Below, piece after piece: positions 35,340 to 43,094 of a stretch of 64,000 bases of DNA. The position numbers and the translations under genes are program-made. Each line of letters starts with the position of its first letter. Positions within the stretch are counted from its first letter, which is position 1. This DNA is from Pseudomonas sp. GM84 (lineage in GTDB: Bacteria > Pseudomonadota > Gammaproteobacteria > Pseudomonadales > Pseudomonadaceae), in NCBI RefSeq assembly GCF_000282535.1, contig NZ_AKJC01000004.1, positions 1 to 64,000 on the forward strand. Direction: 5' to 3'. Under the pieces are notes generated by a model. It was not told the DNA's origin and did not search any database. It saw only the letters and a list, made by a program, of their open reading frames with translations.

Positions 35340-35849
35340 ATGCAGCACAACCGTTGCTCTGATTGTCACGTAGCCGACGCATTTCGGGCGCTGATTGATC
35401 ATGTGGTGCGCTCTCAAAAAGACGGGCTACGTCTTGATCAAGCAGGCCGCGCCCCTGAGTTCACTTACCTGATGACTGCCAAGCAGTACGACCGCATTCG
35501 CAAAATCTGCCGGCAGCAGAACTGGCCGGTACCAAACTGTCGGGGTATCAGGTTTGACCTGGAAGCTGTCGCGCATCCGCTGATCGCTCGACAGTTGAAG
35601 GACGGCTGCACAGTCGAGGAGGTAGCTGAGATACTGATCAGCGCCTACTGCAGCCACAGCCAGATTGGCTTGAACAAACCGAAGAACGCGCAAGCGATCT
35701 TGTTCAATGCTGGGCGCAAGGTGATAGTGGGAGCCACACGGTACCAAGCGGTAGCCGTTGTGAAGGTTTGCCAGGAAAACGGTAGAAAATTCTTGGCCCC
35801 CGTCACTGCGTTTCATGCAACGGAGGCCAAGATTCGAAGCATCTCGTGA
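35340..35849 (+). CDS. Unknown protein, 169 aa
   Basis: Begins with a possible zinc pair (MQHNRCSDCHVADAF), then a soluble alpha/beta body with RIRKICRQQNWPVPNCRGIR and DGCTVEEVAEILISAYCSHS. Family not recognised. The start 35 bp after the winged-helix gene and GAGGAAGG ahead of the ATG suggest they share an operon. Confidence 0.6.
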   Translation: MQHNRCSDCHVADAFRALIDHVVRSQKDGLRLDQAGRAPEFTYLMTAKQYDRIRKICRQQNWPVPNCRGIRFDLEAVAHPLIARQLKDGCTVEEVAEILISAYCSHSQIGLNKPKNAQAILFNAGRKVIVGATRYQAVAVVKVCQENGRKFLAPVTAFHATEAKIRSIS

Positions 35850-36358
35850 CTACGGAGGAAGGACGGCCTCGAAAGCAAGTCTCCCGCACTGAAGCAGAAC
35901 AACCCATGCGCTTCCAATTTCCCTTCATATGACCCACAACAAAAGGGCCTGCGCAGCACCGCCGACAAATTTTCTGCTGTCTACGTAGTCAGTTCACCAT
36001 GCTACGGATCATACCTGGACAATGCAACGCCGCAAGTCGGCACGTCCTGGTATCAGGCTCGCTCGCGCCTTACCTCCCCCGCCAAAGTGACAGAGCAACT
36101 GCACCCCACCCTCTGAATCGATGGATCCCGCATGCTAGACAATCAGCGTGGGTATTCGGGCTTGTTTCTCGAACTGTCACATTGATACATTCTGGCTTCG
36201 ATCTGCAAGCGCTCGCTCGAACCTTATCCGGCCCCAGAGCTGCTGAGAGCTACCTAACCCGCGTTTTCACTTTAGGAATGCGCATGTAGGTGAAACTGGA
36301 AGAAAGCCCGAGAGGTCAGCCAGCACTGCACTCCACCTAATGCACATAAGGAAATTCA
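35850..36358. other. Intergenic stretch with no gene seen
   Basis: About 510 bp. A 96-residue frame at 35999 has no ribosome binding site and a composition like random translated DNA, so I leave it out. No strong hairpin found. Confidence 0.4.
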
Positions 36359-37306
36359 ATGGGCATCAAGATGAGCCAGGCTCGCGACCAGAAAGGACAC
36401 ATCTGGGACGCCGACACCTATCAAAAAGGGCGCGGTGCCGAGCCTCTGTTGTGCATGCATTGTGAAACAACGGTCGCTCACAATCCTCCCTATCCCAAGG
36501 AGATGTACGACAAGCCGGTGTTCGTCCCTGGGTATTTCCGGCTGATGCCCAAACGCGCTCATGCCCCCAACTGTCAACACGGAGTGGATGAAGAGATCAA
36601 CAAGATCGCGAAGGCTTCTGAAGACCTCATTGAGAGCCTTGAGCATGATAAATACCGCCTGCGTCTTGTCATGATTCAGGAGGCCCTGGGAACAGAGACG
36701 AGCAAACCCAAGCAGGGTGACGGAGAACGCGCCAAGGCGGGCCACACCTATTCGTCTAGCCCGGGCCTTCTGCCAGCCTACATCAACTCCGCGAACAGGG
36801 TGCTCAAGCTCAGAGCGATGTGTGAGAGCAACGCTGAAATGGAGCAGCACCTGGAGCTGGTATTTGAAGGTAACGTCAGTGTTTCTTGGGATCAGTTCTA
36901 TTTTGACCAAGACCGGCACATGCATGCCTATCACGCAGTATCACAGAACACTGTGCAGCACCCCATCGCGCTGCAGGGGCAGATCAAGAGCATCCGGTAC
37001 GCTGTACAGAACAAGCCATCGAGTAATGTCATCAACTTGGTGATGAACAAGCTCCGCAGCGATCCTGACGACTCGACCAACGGAATCGGGCTCGAGGTCA
37101 GCGTCTGGTCGAACCAGCCGGACTGGTTCAAGGATTTTGCGGTGGACGATGAGGTCGTCATTCTCGGGATATGGAAACACTCCATCGCAGCGCCCAGACC
37201 TGCCCCGATGCAAGGAGGGCGCTTCAAAACGCTGACCAATCGCAGACTCATGCTCAACCTCGCGCTTAAATCGCAGATTAGCCGTGTTGAGCCGCTCAAA
37301 CGCTGA
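36359..37306 (+). CDS. Unknown protein with a possible zinc finger, 315 aa
   Basis: AAGGA six bases ahead supports the ATG at 36359. Residues about 30-75 hold a Cys/His set: LLCMHCETTVAH ... KRAHAPNCQHG, likely one zinc ribbon. The central and C-terminal parts are mixed alpha/beta and end with FAVDDEVVILGIWKHSIA and a basic tail. The N-terminal zinc region faintly recalls competence-type and nuclease-associated proteins, but I cannot assign a family. Confidence 0.6.
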   Translation: MGIKMSQARDQKGHIWDADTYQKGRGAEPLLCMHCETTVAHNPPYPKEMYDKPVFVPGYFRLMPKRAHAPNCQHGVDEEINKIAKASEDLIESLEHDKYRLRLVMIQEALGTETSKPKQGDGERAKAGHTYSSSPGLLPAYINSANRVLKLRAMCESNAEMEQHLELVFEGNVSVSWDQFYFDQDRHMHAYHAVSQNTVQHPIALQGQIKSIRYAVQNKPSSNVINLVMNKLRSDPDDSTNGIGLEVSVWSNQPDWFKDFAVDDEVVILGIWKHSIAAPRPAPMQGGRFKTLTNRRLMLNLALKSQISRVEPLKR

Positions 37307-37430
37307 ACTAACTGAATCGACTAGGTGAGCGCCCGCCTCCATTCTCTGAGGGTGGAGGGGCGGTAGGGCGCGTGCATGACTGCCAGTTGCCGGTCATTTT
37401 TTGCTTTCCAATGAATTGCCAGGTCTTAAA

Positions 37431-37724
37431 TCAGGCTAAGGCTGCATGCGAGGCCTTTGGCTCAGCCTGCGTGGGTTGCTGACTTGCCCTGTGGCGCACG
37501 TCGAAGATCACAACGATCCCCGGGAAATACCGGTGCCCATCCACATAATTTGCACTGCCAACCTTTGGGAATATGTAGGCGAATTGAGTAGGCTTGAGTG
37601 ACCAGCCCGCAAAATAAGGTTCATCCGTGAGCCACCTTCTCAGCGATACATTCACCTTGTCGAGACAAATCTGTACTCGCTTGCCCTCTCCCATTCGAAC
37701 TTCATTCGACGGGATAAGGTGCAA
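37431..37724 (-). CDS. Small protein of unknown function
   Basis: A 97-residue frame from TTG at 37724, or 87 from ATG at 37694 (MGEGKRVQICLDKVNVSLRR). Its middle, PTQFAYIFPKVGSANY and HRYFPGIVVIFDV, looks like ordinary beta-rich protein. It is read in the same direction as, and 35 bp downstream of, the membrane-protein gene at 37760. No family recognised and the start is uncertain. Confidence 0.4.
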   Translation of the reverse strand: MHLIPSNEVRMGEGKRVQICLDKVNVSLRRWLTDEPYFAGWSLKPTQFAYIFPKVGSANYVDGHRYFPGIVVIFDVRHRASQQPTQAEPKASHAALA

Positions 37725-37759
37725 CGGACGGTAACGTGGACACGCAACGATCGGAGTAC

Positions 37760-39391
37760 TTACAGGGAAATCGATCGTGAAGCAAAAATCCCCTGCTCAA
37801 AACTGACAGGGCTCCCCCCTTTTTCTGAAGGTTTCGACGGGACGTTTTCTTTCGGATCCGGGTTTGGCTGTGGCCTTATCTCAGGCTGAAGCGCCGGCTC
37901 TCGCTGCGGGGTAATTTCGGGCTGAGAGGCAGGGGCTGGCTGAGACTTGATTTGAGGCTTAGTCGCCGGGTCGCTGGTTGACGGCTGCGGAGCTGCTGGA
38001 GCTGCTGGAGCTGCTGGAGCTTGGGACGGGGGAACTAAAGACGTCGACGATGAGGATGCAAGGGCGCTGTAGTTAAAGGCATAAATGGATATACCTATGG
38101 CAGCGACCGCAAGCATCGCAATACCCCGGCAACTCACCTTGTAGAAGAGCCCTTCGGCTTGCTCAATGGGATCCCCTACCATTTTCTTGAATTCGGCTTC
38201 AGACAGAAAGCGATACAGCTTTGGCTGCCAGTCCTTGCGAAGCTTTCGCTGGATGTTGATGAACTTACGGCCCGACATCACATTGAGTACCGTGTAGCCA
38301 ACTGCGACCGCCATGACGATCGAGATCAGGTACGGGTTGATCTGCAACGTGAGCCTCGCGGCGATGAGGCCCAAGCCAACAGTCAGCGCTGTGGAGATCG
38401 CTGCTATTGCTTGACGAGTCGCGTCGGTCGCCTTCGACGTTTCCTCCGTCACGGCCTTACGAAGATCTGTCAGGGATTTCAGGGTGTCCTTGGTGATTTC
38501 CGAGACCGCCATCTGATAAGCGATTCTCGCGCAATCCAAGGCAGCGGCCAGGTTCTCCCCGAAGTACTCCTGTACCTCCCCGTCCGCCCGACCGGAACGC
38601 GCGATTTCGGCGGACAACAGGATGTGCTTCACCTCTGCTTCCCGCGCGTTATCGAACACCCATGCCGCTGCTTCCTGGACAACCTCGAAGTCTTTTAGCG
38701 AGATGGATGGACTCCCCTCGACCGCCTCTGGGATCGTCAGGTTTAGCTTGGGCGGCCCCTTGAAGGTGAGCTTGCTACCACTGGTGTCGATTTCATTCGC
38801 AAAGCAACGGCTCAGGGCACCGAATGCCTGCCCTGCCCAGAGCATGTTTAAAGGATCAGCCTCATCGAGATGGTGCCCTTCTTCGAGCAACCAATGTCGC
38901 ACATCCTCCGGTACTTTCCGGACGGTCGCTGATTCTTTCACCAAGAGGCGGGGTGACTTGGTCGCCTGTGATTCGGTGTAGTCGCCCCCTTCACCCCAAC
39001 CACAATATGCCCTCGCTCTTGTATTGAAAGGCTGAGTCAGGCCAAGCAGGTGCCAACGTGCAGCAGCGTGTCCATTGACCAGGAACGCCTTGAAGCCTAC
39101 TTCCGTCGCCACATAGAGGGCCTGTTCCTGGACATGGGCTTCCGGAAGTGGCTTCTCCAGCTCAACGCGAAACGGCCCGAAATCTTCATCCTCATCATCG
39201 ACGTCAGTTTCGCTGCTCGCGCAGTCGTAGATCGTGAATGACCAGGCAGCAGCGACAGCGGCTTTCTTGATCGACCGAGCAGTTTCCGCAGATAGGTCGG
39301 AAACGATGAGGGTCAGGTTGCCCTCTGTGATTAGCGCTTGACGCTTGCGCGATAGCTCGTTAAGCAGGCTGGCCAGGCTTTGGTGTGACAA
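37760..39391 (-). CDS. Membrane protein, probable effector of a two-gene unit, 543 aa
   Basis: Residues 1-320 are a soluble domain ending in a helical region (SEITKDTLKSLTDLRKAVTE). Two or three hydrophobic segments follow: AISTALTVGLGLIAARL and YLISIVMAVAVGYTVLNVM (about 325-370) and AMLAVAAIGISIYAFNY (about 425-445). The last 95 residues are Pro-rich with repeats of the type APAAPAAP and QPxIxPQ, likely periplasmic. TTG at 39391 has AAGGAGG eight bases ahead and overlaps the end of the NA37-like gene by 32 bp. A sensor gene overlapping a pore-like membrane protein is the common form of abortive-infection systems; this is inference. Confidence 0.7.
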   Translation of the reverse strand: MSHQSLASLLNELSRKRQALITEGNLTLIVSDLSAETARSIKKAAVAAAWSFTIYDCASSETDVDDEDEDFGPFRVELEKPLPEAHVQEQALYVATEVGFKAFLVNGHAAARWHLLGLTQPFNTRARAYCGWGEGGDYTESQATKSPRLLVKESATVRKVPEDVRHWLLEEGHHLDEADPLNMLWAGQAFGALSRCFANEIDTSGSKLTFKGPPKLNLTIPEAVEGSPSISLKDFEVVQEAAAWVFDNAREAEVKHILLSAEIARSGRADGEVQEYFGENLAAALDCARIAYQMAVSEITKDTLKSLTDLRKAVTEETSKATDATRQAIAAISTALTVGLGLIAARLTLQINPYLISIVMAVAVGYTVLNVMSGRKFINIQRKLRKDWQPKLYRFLSEAEFKKMVGDPIEQAEGLFYKVSCRGIAMLAVAAIGISIYAFNYSALASSSSTSLVPPSQAPAAPAAPAAPQPSTSDPATKPQIKSQPAPASQPEITPQREPALQPEIRPQPNPDPKENVPSKPSEKGGSPVSFEQGIFASRSISL

Positions 39392-40412
39392 CGCTGTCCT
39401 CCTTGACTCGGTCTGTATCGACGATGATTTGTTTCTTATCTCCGTCGAGCTGTATCACCTGGACGTTGGGGTTTTCCTTCCGATCGGGGAAGAGAATCGT
39501 GACGCCCTCAGCCGTGACGATCTTGCGCATGTAGGGCTGCCGGAGGATCCGGCGATCAGGCTTGAAGCTCAGCTCGTGCAGCTTGCTTTTCCTGACACGA
39601 CTACGCGTCTCACGCTCCAGACGGTTGGCGATTTTCTCATCCTCAGGATGACCCGCTGCCAGCATCACCGCCTCAACAATCGCCTCTTCATCAATGCGCC
39701 GGCGAGTGCCCAGGTTGGCTTGGGCCCGCTGCAGCGCCTTGGCTATATCCTGACCGGGCAGGTGCTCAATGCAGGTCTGCAGTGCCGCCTTGAGCACTTT
39801 GCGGGTGATCTCGCTCAGCTCGGTGTCCGAGACTGCCCGGCTCACAGCCAAGAAATCGGCGAAGTAGTCGGCAAGATCCACCCCTTGCTTGGTGCGATCG
39901 GTGGCCGAAATGTTCTGGTCGGCAACCCCGCTGATCACCCGAATCAGCGCCGTTTTTTGAATGGCCTTCTTCTCGTCCACCAAGGCATTCACGATACGCC
40001 GCAGCTTCGTTCCTGGAGCACCATCATTCTGCTCCAACGCAAGCTTGTAGTCGTACTTGATCAGACTGTAGATCTTCACATCAGGGTCTGCGACCGACAG
40101 CTCGAACATCAACAGAACGCCATCAGCACTGCCACCCACGTGCGCCCGGTTGAAACTGCCGGCGAGGGCCTGAGCGCCGGCCACGAAGGACGTGTCCTCA
40201 CTTGCGATCGCCTCGACCTCGTTACGGGTCACCGATACCGCTTTGAACATGAACACCGGCGCGGTGGCCATGTCCACGATCTTGCCGATGAAGAACGCTT
40301 CCTCCTCCAGAGCCCGCTCTGGCATGGCCGCGAAGTCTTTGTTACCCACGACATGCAAGATCATCCGTGTGATCTTGAGTGAATCAATCTCTTCGTCCGA
40401 AAAAAAGCTCAT
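39360..40412 (-). CDS. NA37-like nucleoid-associated protein
   Basis: A 350-residue protein close in length to E. coli YejK (335). The middle fits the 37-kDa nucleoid-associated family (NA37): LMFELSVADPDVKIYSLIKY matches the strand-rich core, and KQGVDLADYFADFLAVSRAV corresponds to the conserved stretch in YejK that reads KVADFFMDFLGASEG. ATG at 40412 (MSFFSDEEID) is chosen; the upstream extension to 40487 is poor. The gene overlaps the following membrane-protein gene. NA37 domain proteins are known in defence islands; a role in sensing DNA is inferred. Confidence 0.65.
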   Translation of the reverse strand: MSFFSDEEIDSLKITRMILHVVGNKDFAAMPERALEEEAFFIGKIVDMATAPVFMFKAVSVTRNEVEAIASEDTSFVAGAQALAGSFNRAHVGGSADGVLLMFELSVADPDVKIYSLIKYDYKLALEQNDGAPGTKLRRIVNALVDEKKAIQKTALIRVISGVADQNISATDRTKQGVDLADYFADFLAVSRAVSDTELSEITRKVLKAALQTCIEHLPGQDIAKALQRAQANLGTRRRIDEEAIVEAVMLAAGHPEDEKIANRLERETRSRVRKSKLHELSFKPDRRILRQPYMRKIVTAEGVTILFPDRKENPNVQVIQLDGDKKQIIVDTDRVKEDSVVTPKPGQPA

Positions 40413-40704
40413 GCCATCTCCATGGAATCTGCCCCCCTCCTGAGCAGGAAGAGGAACCACCCGCCTCGGCATGCGCCCAGGCGACAATTACGCATCAATT
40501 GCAGCCTGCAGGGCCGATGGCCACTTTCGCGTAGGGCTGGATGTGATGCTGTGGCCGGAGCATATCCGGAAAGGATGGCCAGCAGCCAGCACGCCACGCT
40601 GCGTGACGCATTGGCCGGATTAGGAGTACATGAGCATCCCGTAGAAGCGACGCCGGCCTGCATTTCTGTTTGACACCATCTCTAGGCATCAGACCTTACA
40701 CAGA

Positions 40705-40722
40705 AGAGTACATTTGTACTCT
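40705..40722. promoter_or_regulatory. Perfect 18-bp palindrome (AGAGTACA-TT-TGTACTCT)
   Basis: Contains AGTAC-N4-GTACT, close to the AGTAC-N4-GTGCT motif I recall for the second LexA of P. putida. It lies between two divergent units, the NA37 gene (start 40412) and the SLATT-RT genes (start 40992), so it could tie one of them, or the RNA that follows it, to DNA damage. The identity of the binding protein is inferred. Confidence 0.5.
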
Positions 40723-40724
40723 AG

Positions 40725-40970
40725 CTGGTTTTCAGCGGGTGAATCTGAGCCCGTGCCCTTCATCCGGCATTTCACAAAATGCGTAGCCCGGTAGGTGGAC
40801 AGTTCCACCCGTGATACTGGCACGGTAGAATCATTCACCGAGGGGGTGGGCTCTTCCTCTCGCGCAAGCGAGGGCGGTTCTGACAATAAACAGTTTCGGC
40901 TGTTGGGCTTCGGCCCGCTGATCCCATTAGGGATGTTCAACGGTACTCAAATCCTCCCACCCCTTCTCCC
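40725..40970 (+). ncRNA. Predicted structured RNA of the SLATT-RT system
   Basis: A run of hairpins: GCATTT/AAATGC (40767-40782), GGTGGA/TCCACC (40794-40809), CTCGC-GCAA-GCGAG (40857-40874, GNRA loop), AACAGT-TTCG-GCTGTT (40889-40904), GGGC-TTCG-GCCC (40905-40916) and ATCCC/GGGAT (40921-40934). The last four are enclosed by a long-range stem GGGGTGGG (40843-40850) with CCCACCCC (40956-40963). No ORF of quality lies here and the SLATT start follows by 20 bp. Many defence RTs use an RNA encoded next to them as template or cofactor. The ends of the RNA are a guess. Confidence 0.6.
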
Positions 40971-40991
40971 CTTTTCTATGGAGAGATGTGC

Positions 40992-41558
40992 GTGAAAAAG
41001 GACAACGTCTGGTTCACCTACAAGGCGCGAATTCAGGCTCATAAACGCCTAGAGTGGCTGGACTTTCACTCACAACTCTTACTGGTGTGGTATGCGATTC
41101 TTAGCACGGCCCTAGGGGTGCTAACCATACGACACAGCACTGTGCTGGGCCCCGACACCGATGTCATGGCTACCATTCTATCCGTCGCGCTGCTCGGTAT
41201 CTCACTGGCGGTAGCGAATCGGGATTTTCGCGGCCGTGCGATGCTGATGCGTACGAACTATCTGGAGCTACAGAAGCTTCATCGTGCTTTGCCCAACGAC
41301 TCATCAGAACCTGACGCCCCGAAGCCTACACCTGCACAGGTAACCCGCTATGACGAGTTGCTCGCTGAGTCCGAAAATCATCGAGAGATCGACGATCGCA
41401 TAGCGCGGGTGTTCGCAACTGGGCTTACCAGTCGTACGCCAACAGGTTTCGAATACTTCAACGCAGTGTTCTGGCTGACGATGCGCTTTTTGATCACCAC
41501 GATGCTTTATTTACTCCCTGTGGCAGTCGGGCTTTACTCGTTTTGGAACAAGCCATGA
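40992..41558 (+). CDS. SLATT-domain membrane effector
   Basis: A 188-residue protein with an N-terminal amphipathic stretch, then two close membrane helices (LLLVWYAILSTALGVL and MATILSVALLGISLAVA, about residues 25-75) followed by a long helix (NYLELQKLHRALPN), the SLATT pattern. A third hydrophobic segment ends the protein (FLITTMLYLLPVAVGLYSF). SLATT proteins are predicted pore-forming effectors of immune systems, and one family (SLATT_5) is known to be paired with reverse transcriptases. GTG at 40992 is preferred to ATG at 40986: GGAG lies eight bases ahead of GTG and only two ahead of ATG. It overlaps the RT gene by ATGA. Confidence 0.8.
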   Translation: MKKDNVWFTYKARIQAHKRLEWLDFHSQLLLVWYAILSTALGVLTIRHSTVLGPDTDVMATILSVALLGISLAVANRDFRGRAMLMRTNYLELQKLHRALPNDSSEPDAPKPTPAQVTRYDELLAESENHREIDDRIARVFATGLTSRTPTGFEYFNAVFWLTMRFLITTMLYLLPVAVGLYSFWNKP

Positions 41559-42919
41559 GCGCGTCCCTGAGTTTCAAAAAGCGCTTCAGCCGTGAGCACC
41601 TTTTGGAAATCTATACCGAGAAAATCAAGCAATCTGGTGCAATCGGGCTCGACCGTATGCGCCCGGCTAACCTCAACAAGAATCTGAGTGCGGAAATCGA
41701 CCAAATTCACGAAAAGGTTCACCAGGGTGAGTACCGCTTCACCGCCTATAAGGAAAAACTGATACTCAAAGGGGCATCATCTCTTCCTAGGCAGATATCT
41801 ATCCCCACGGCCCGAGACCGTATCGTTCTGCGTGCGCTCTGCAATTGCCTCACCGACGTTTTCCCCCTTGCGAAGCTCACACTGCCTCAGACCGTCATCG
41901 ACTCGCTGAAAAAAGCGCTCGACTCAGGCGCTTACGCTGAATACGCCAAAATCGATCTGAAAACCTTCTACCCATCCATTCCTCATGACCTGGTGGCCTC
42001 GGCAACAAAGAAAAAGATCCGAAAACCAGAGCTTCGCAAGCTGATCAGCAGCGCCCTCACCACGCCCACCGTGCCCGAATCCAGGGGAGGTAAAGGTGCT
42101 GATCGTCCTACTATTGGCGTACCGCAGGGCCTGGCAATCTCCAACGTACTTGCAGAGGTTGCCTTGCAAAGCATTGATGCCACCTTTGGATCGAGGCCAG
42201 GCATTTGGTACAAGCGCTACGTGGATGACATCCTGATCCTCGCACCCGCAGGCTTGGCACGCTCAACGGCAAACGACCTGATTACCCAACTAAAGGGGTT
42301 GAAGCTCAATCCTCATGACTTTGGGCCTGACTCAAAATCCAAAGTCGCACCACTGACTGATCCCTTCAGCTTCTTGGGCTATCAGATTGAGACCGGCAAC
42401 GTACTAATACGTCACGAGAGCATCCTGAGATTCGAGGCATCGGTGGCCAAGATCTTCACCGCTTACCGCCACAAATTGCTGTCCGCCCGTAGCGTGGCTG
42501 ATAAAGAGCGTGCACTTGCCTATTGCCAATGGAAGCTCAACCTCAGGATCACCGGTTGCATTTTCAAGGGGAAGCGGCTCGGCTGGGCCGCGTACTTCTC
42601 GCAGATCACCACGACTGCACAACTACGCTCCGTGAATCACACCATCAGGAAGCTGACTGATCGATTCTGTCCTGGCGGCGAGATTCGCCCAAAGTCGCTG
42701 ATCAAGACTTATTACGAGCTTCAACGAGGCATGAAGGCAGGTGATGGATACATTCCAAACCTTGACGCCCTCACAGTGCCCCAGAAGCGCGAGAAGCTCG
42801 CTATGTGGCTTGGCGCAGAGGCTGCTAAATTGAGCGATTCAGAGGTAGAACGCCGATTTGAGATCAAAGTAAGTAAGGCAGTGCGAGAGCTGGAGGAAGA
42901 TATCGCACAGACCTCATGA
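41555..42919 (+). CDS. Reverse transcriptase of a SLATT-RT defence system
   Basis: A 454-residue RT. Motifs: ISIPTARDRIVLRAL (RT2a region, about 81), AKIDLKTFYPSIP (motif A, Asp about 134), GVPQGLAISNVLAE (motif B, about 188), YKRYVDDILILA (motif C, YVDD at 222-225) and FSFLGYQI (motif D/E, about 270). The C-terminal 150 residues are a helical thumb-like domain without the HNH or maturase parts of group II introns. The start overlaps the SLATT stop by four bases. By partner and size it belongs to the unknown-group/defence-associated RTs and not to retrons, which normally have an xADD box and a short msr-msd RNA. Confidence 0.88.
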   Translation: MSASLSFKKRFSREHLLEIYTEKIKQSGAIGLDRMRPANLNKNLSAEIDQIHEKVHQGEYRFTAYKEKLILKGASSLPRQISIPTARDRIVLRALCNCLTDVFPLAKLTLPQTVIDSLKKALDSGAYAEYAKIDLKTFYPSIPHDLVASATKKKIRKPELRKLISSALTTPTVPESRGGKGADRPTIGVPQGLAISNVLAEVALQSIDATFGSRPGIWYKRYVDDILILAPAGLARSTANDLITQLKGLKLNPHDFGPDSKSKVAPLTDPFSFLGYQIETGNVLIRHESILRFEASVAKIFTAYRHKLLSARSVADKERALAYCQWKLNLRITGCIFKGKRLGWAAYFSQITTTAQLRSVNHTIRKLTDRFCPGGEIRPKSLIKTYYELQRGMKAGDGYIPNLDALTVPQKREKLAMWLGAEAAKLSDSEVERRFEIKVSKAVRELEEDIAQTS

Positions 42920-43094
42920 TGCTGGAGTTTGGGCCCAGACCAATACCTACTCTGAATTTTCCTGGGGCTAGCAGCCGTCGGCGAAGTGGCTTTTGATTCT
43001 CCACGGCAAATAATTCAAGTTATGGGCTTAGTTAACAAGTTGGTGCAAGGCGGTCAAACCATCGACTGCATAATTTAATATATGGATATCATCG

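Noticed and set aside
35999-36289. 96-residue plus-strand frame
   Set aside because: No ribosome binding site and composition like random translation.
39345-40382. 345-residue plus-strand frame opposite the NA37-like gene
   Set aside because: Antisense shadow; the minus-strand frame has the NA37 pattern and an operon partner.
40689-40940. 83-residue minus-strand frame opposite the predicted RNA
   Set aside because: No start signals, low-quality composition; the hairpin pattern of the region explains the sequence better.
40725-42919. Retron (msr-msd plus RT)
   Set aside because: The RT has YVDD and a SLATT partner, and the upstream RNA lacks the expected inverted a1/a2 repeats that flank an msr-msd; a defence-associated RT fits better.
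41555-42919. Group II intron RT
   Set aside because: No maturase or HNH domain, no intron domain V/VI structure nearby, and the gene is coupled to SLATT.
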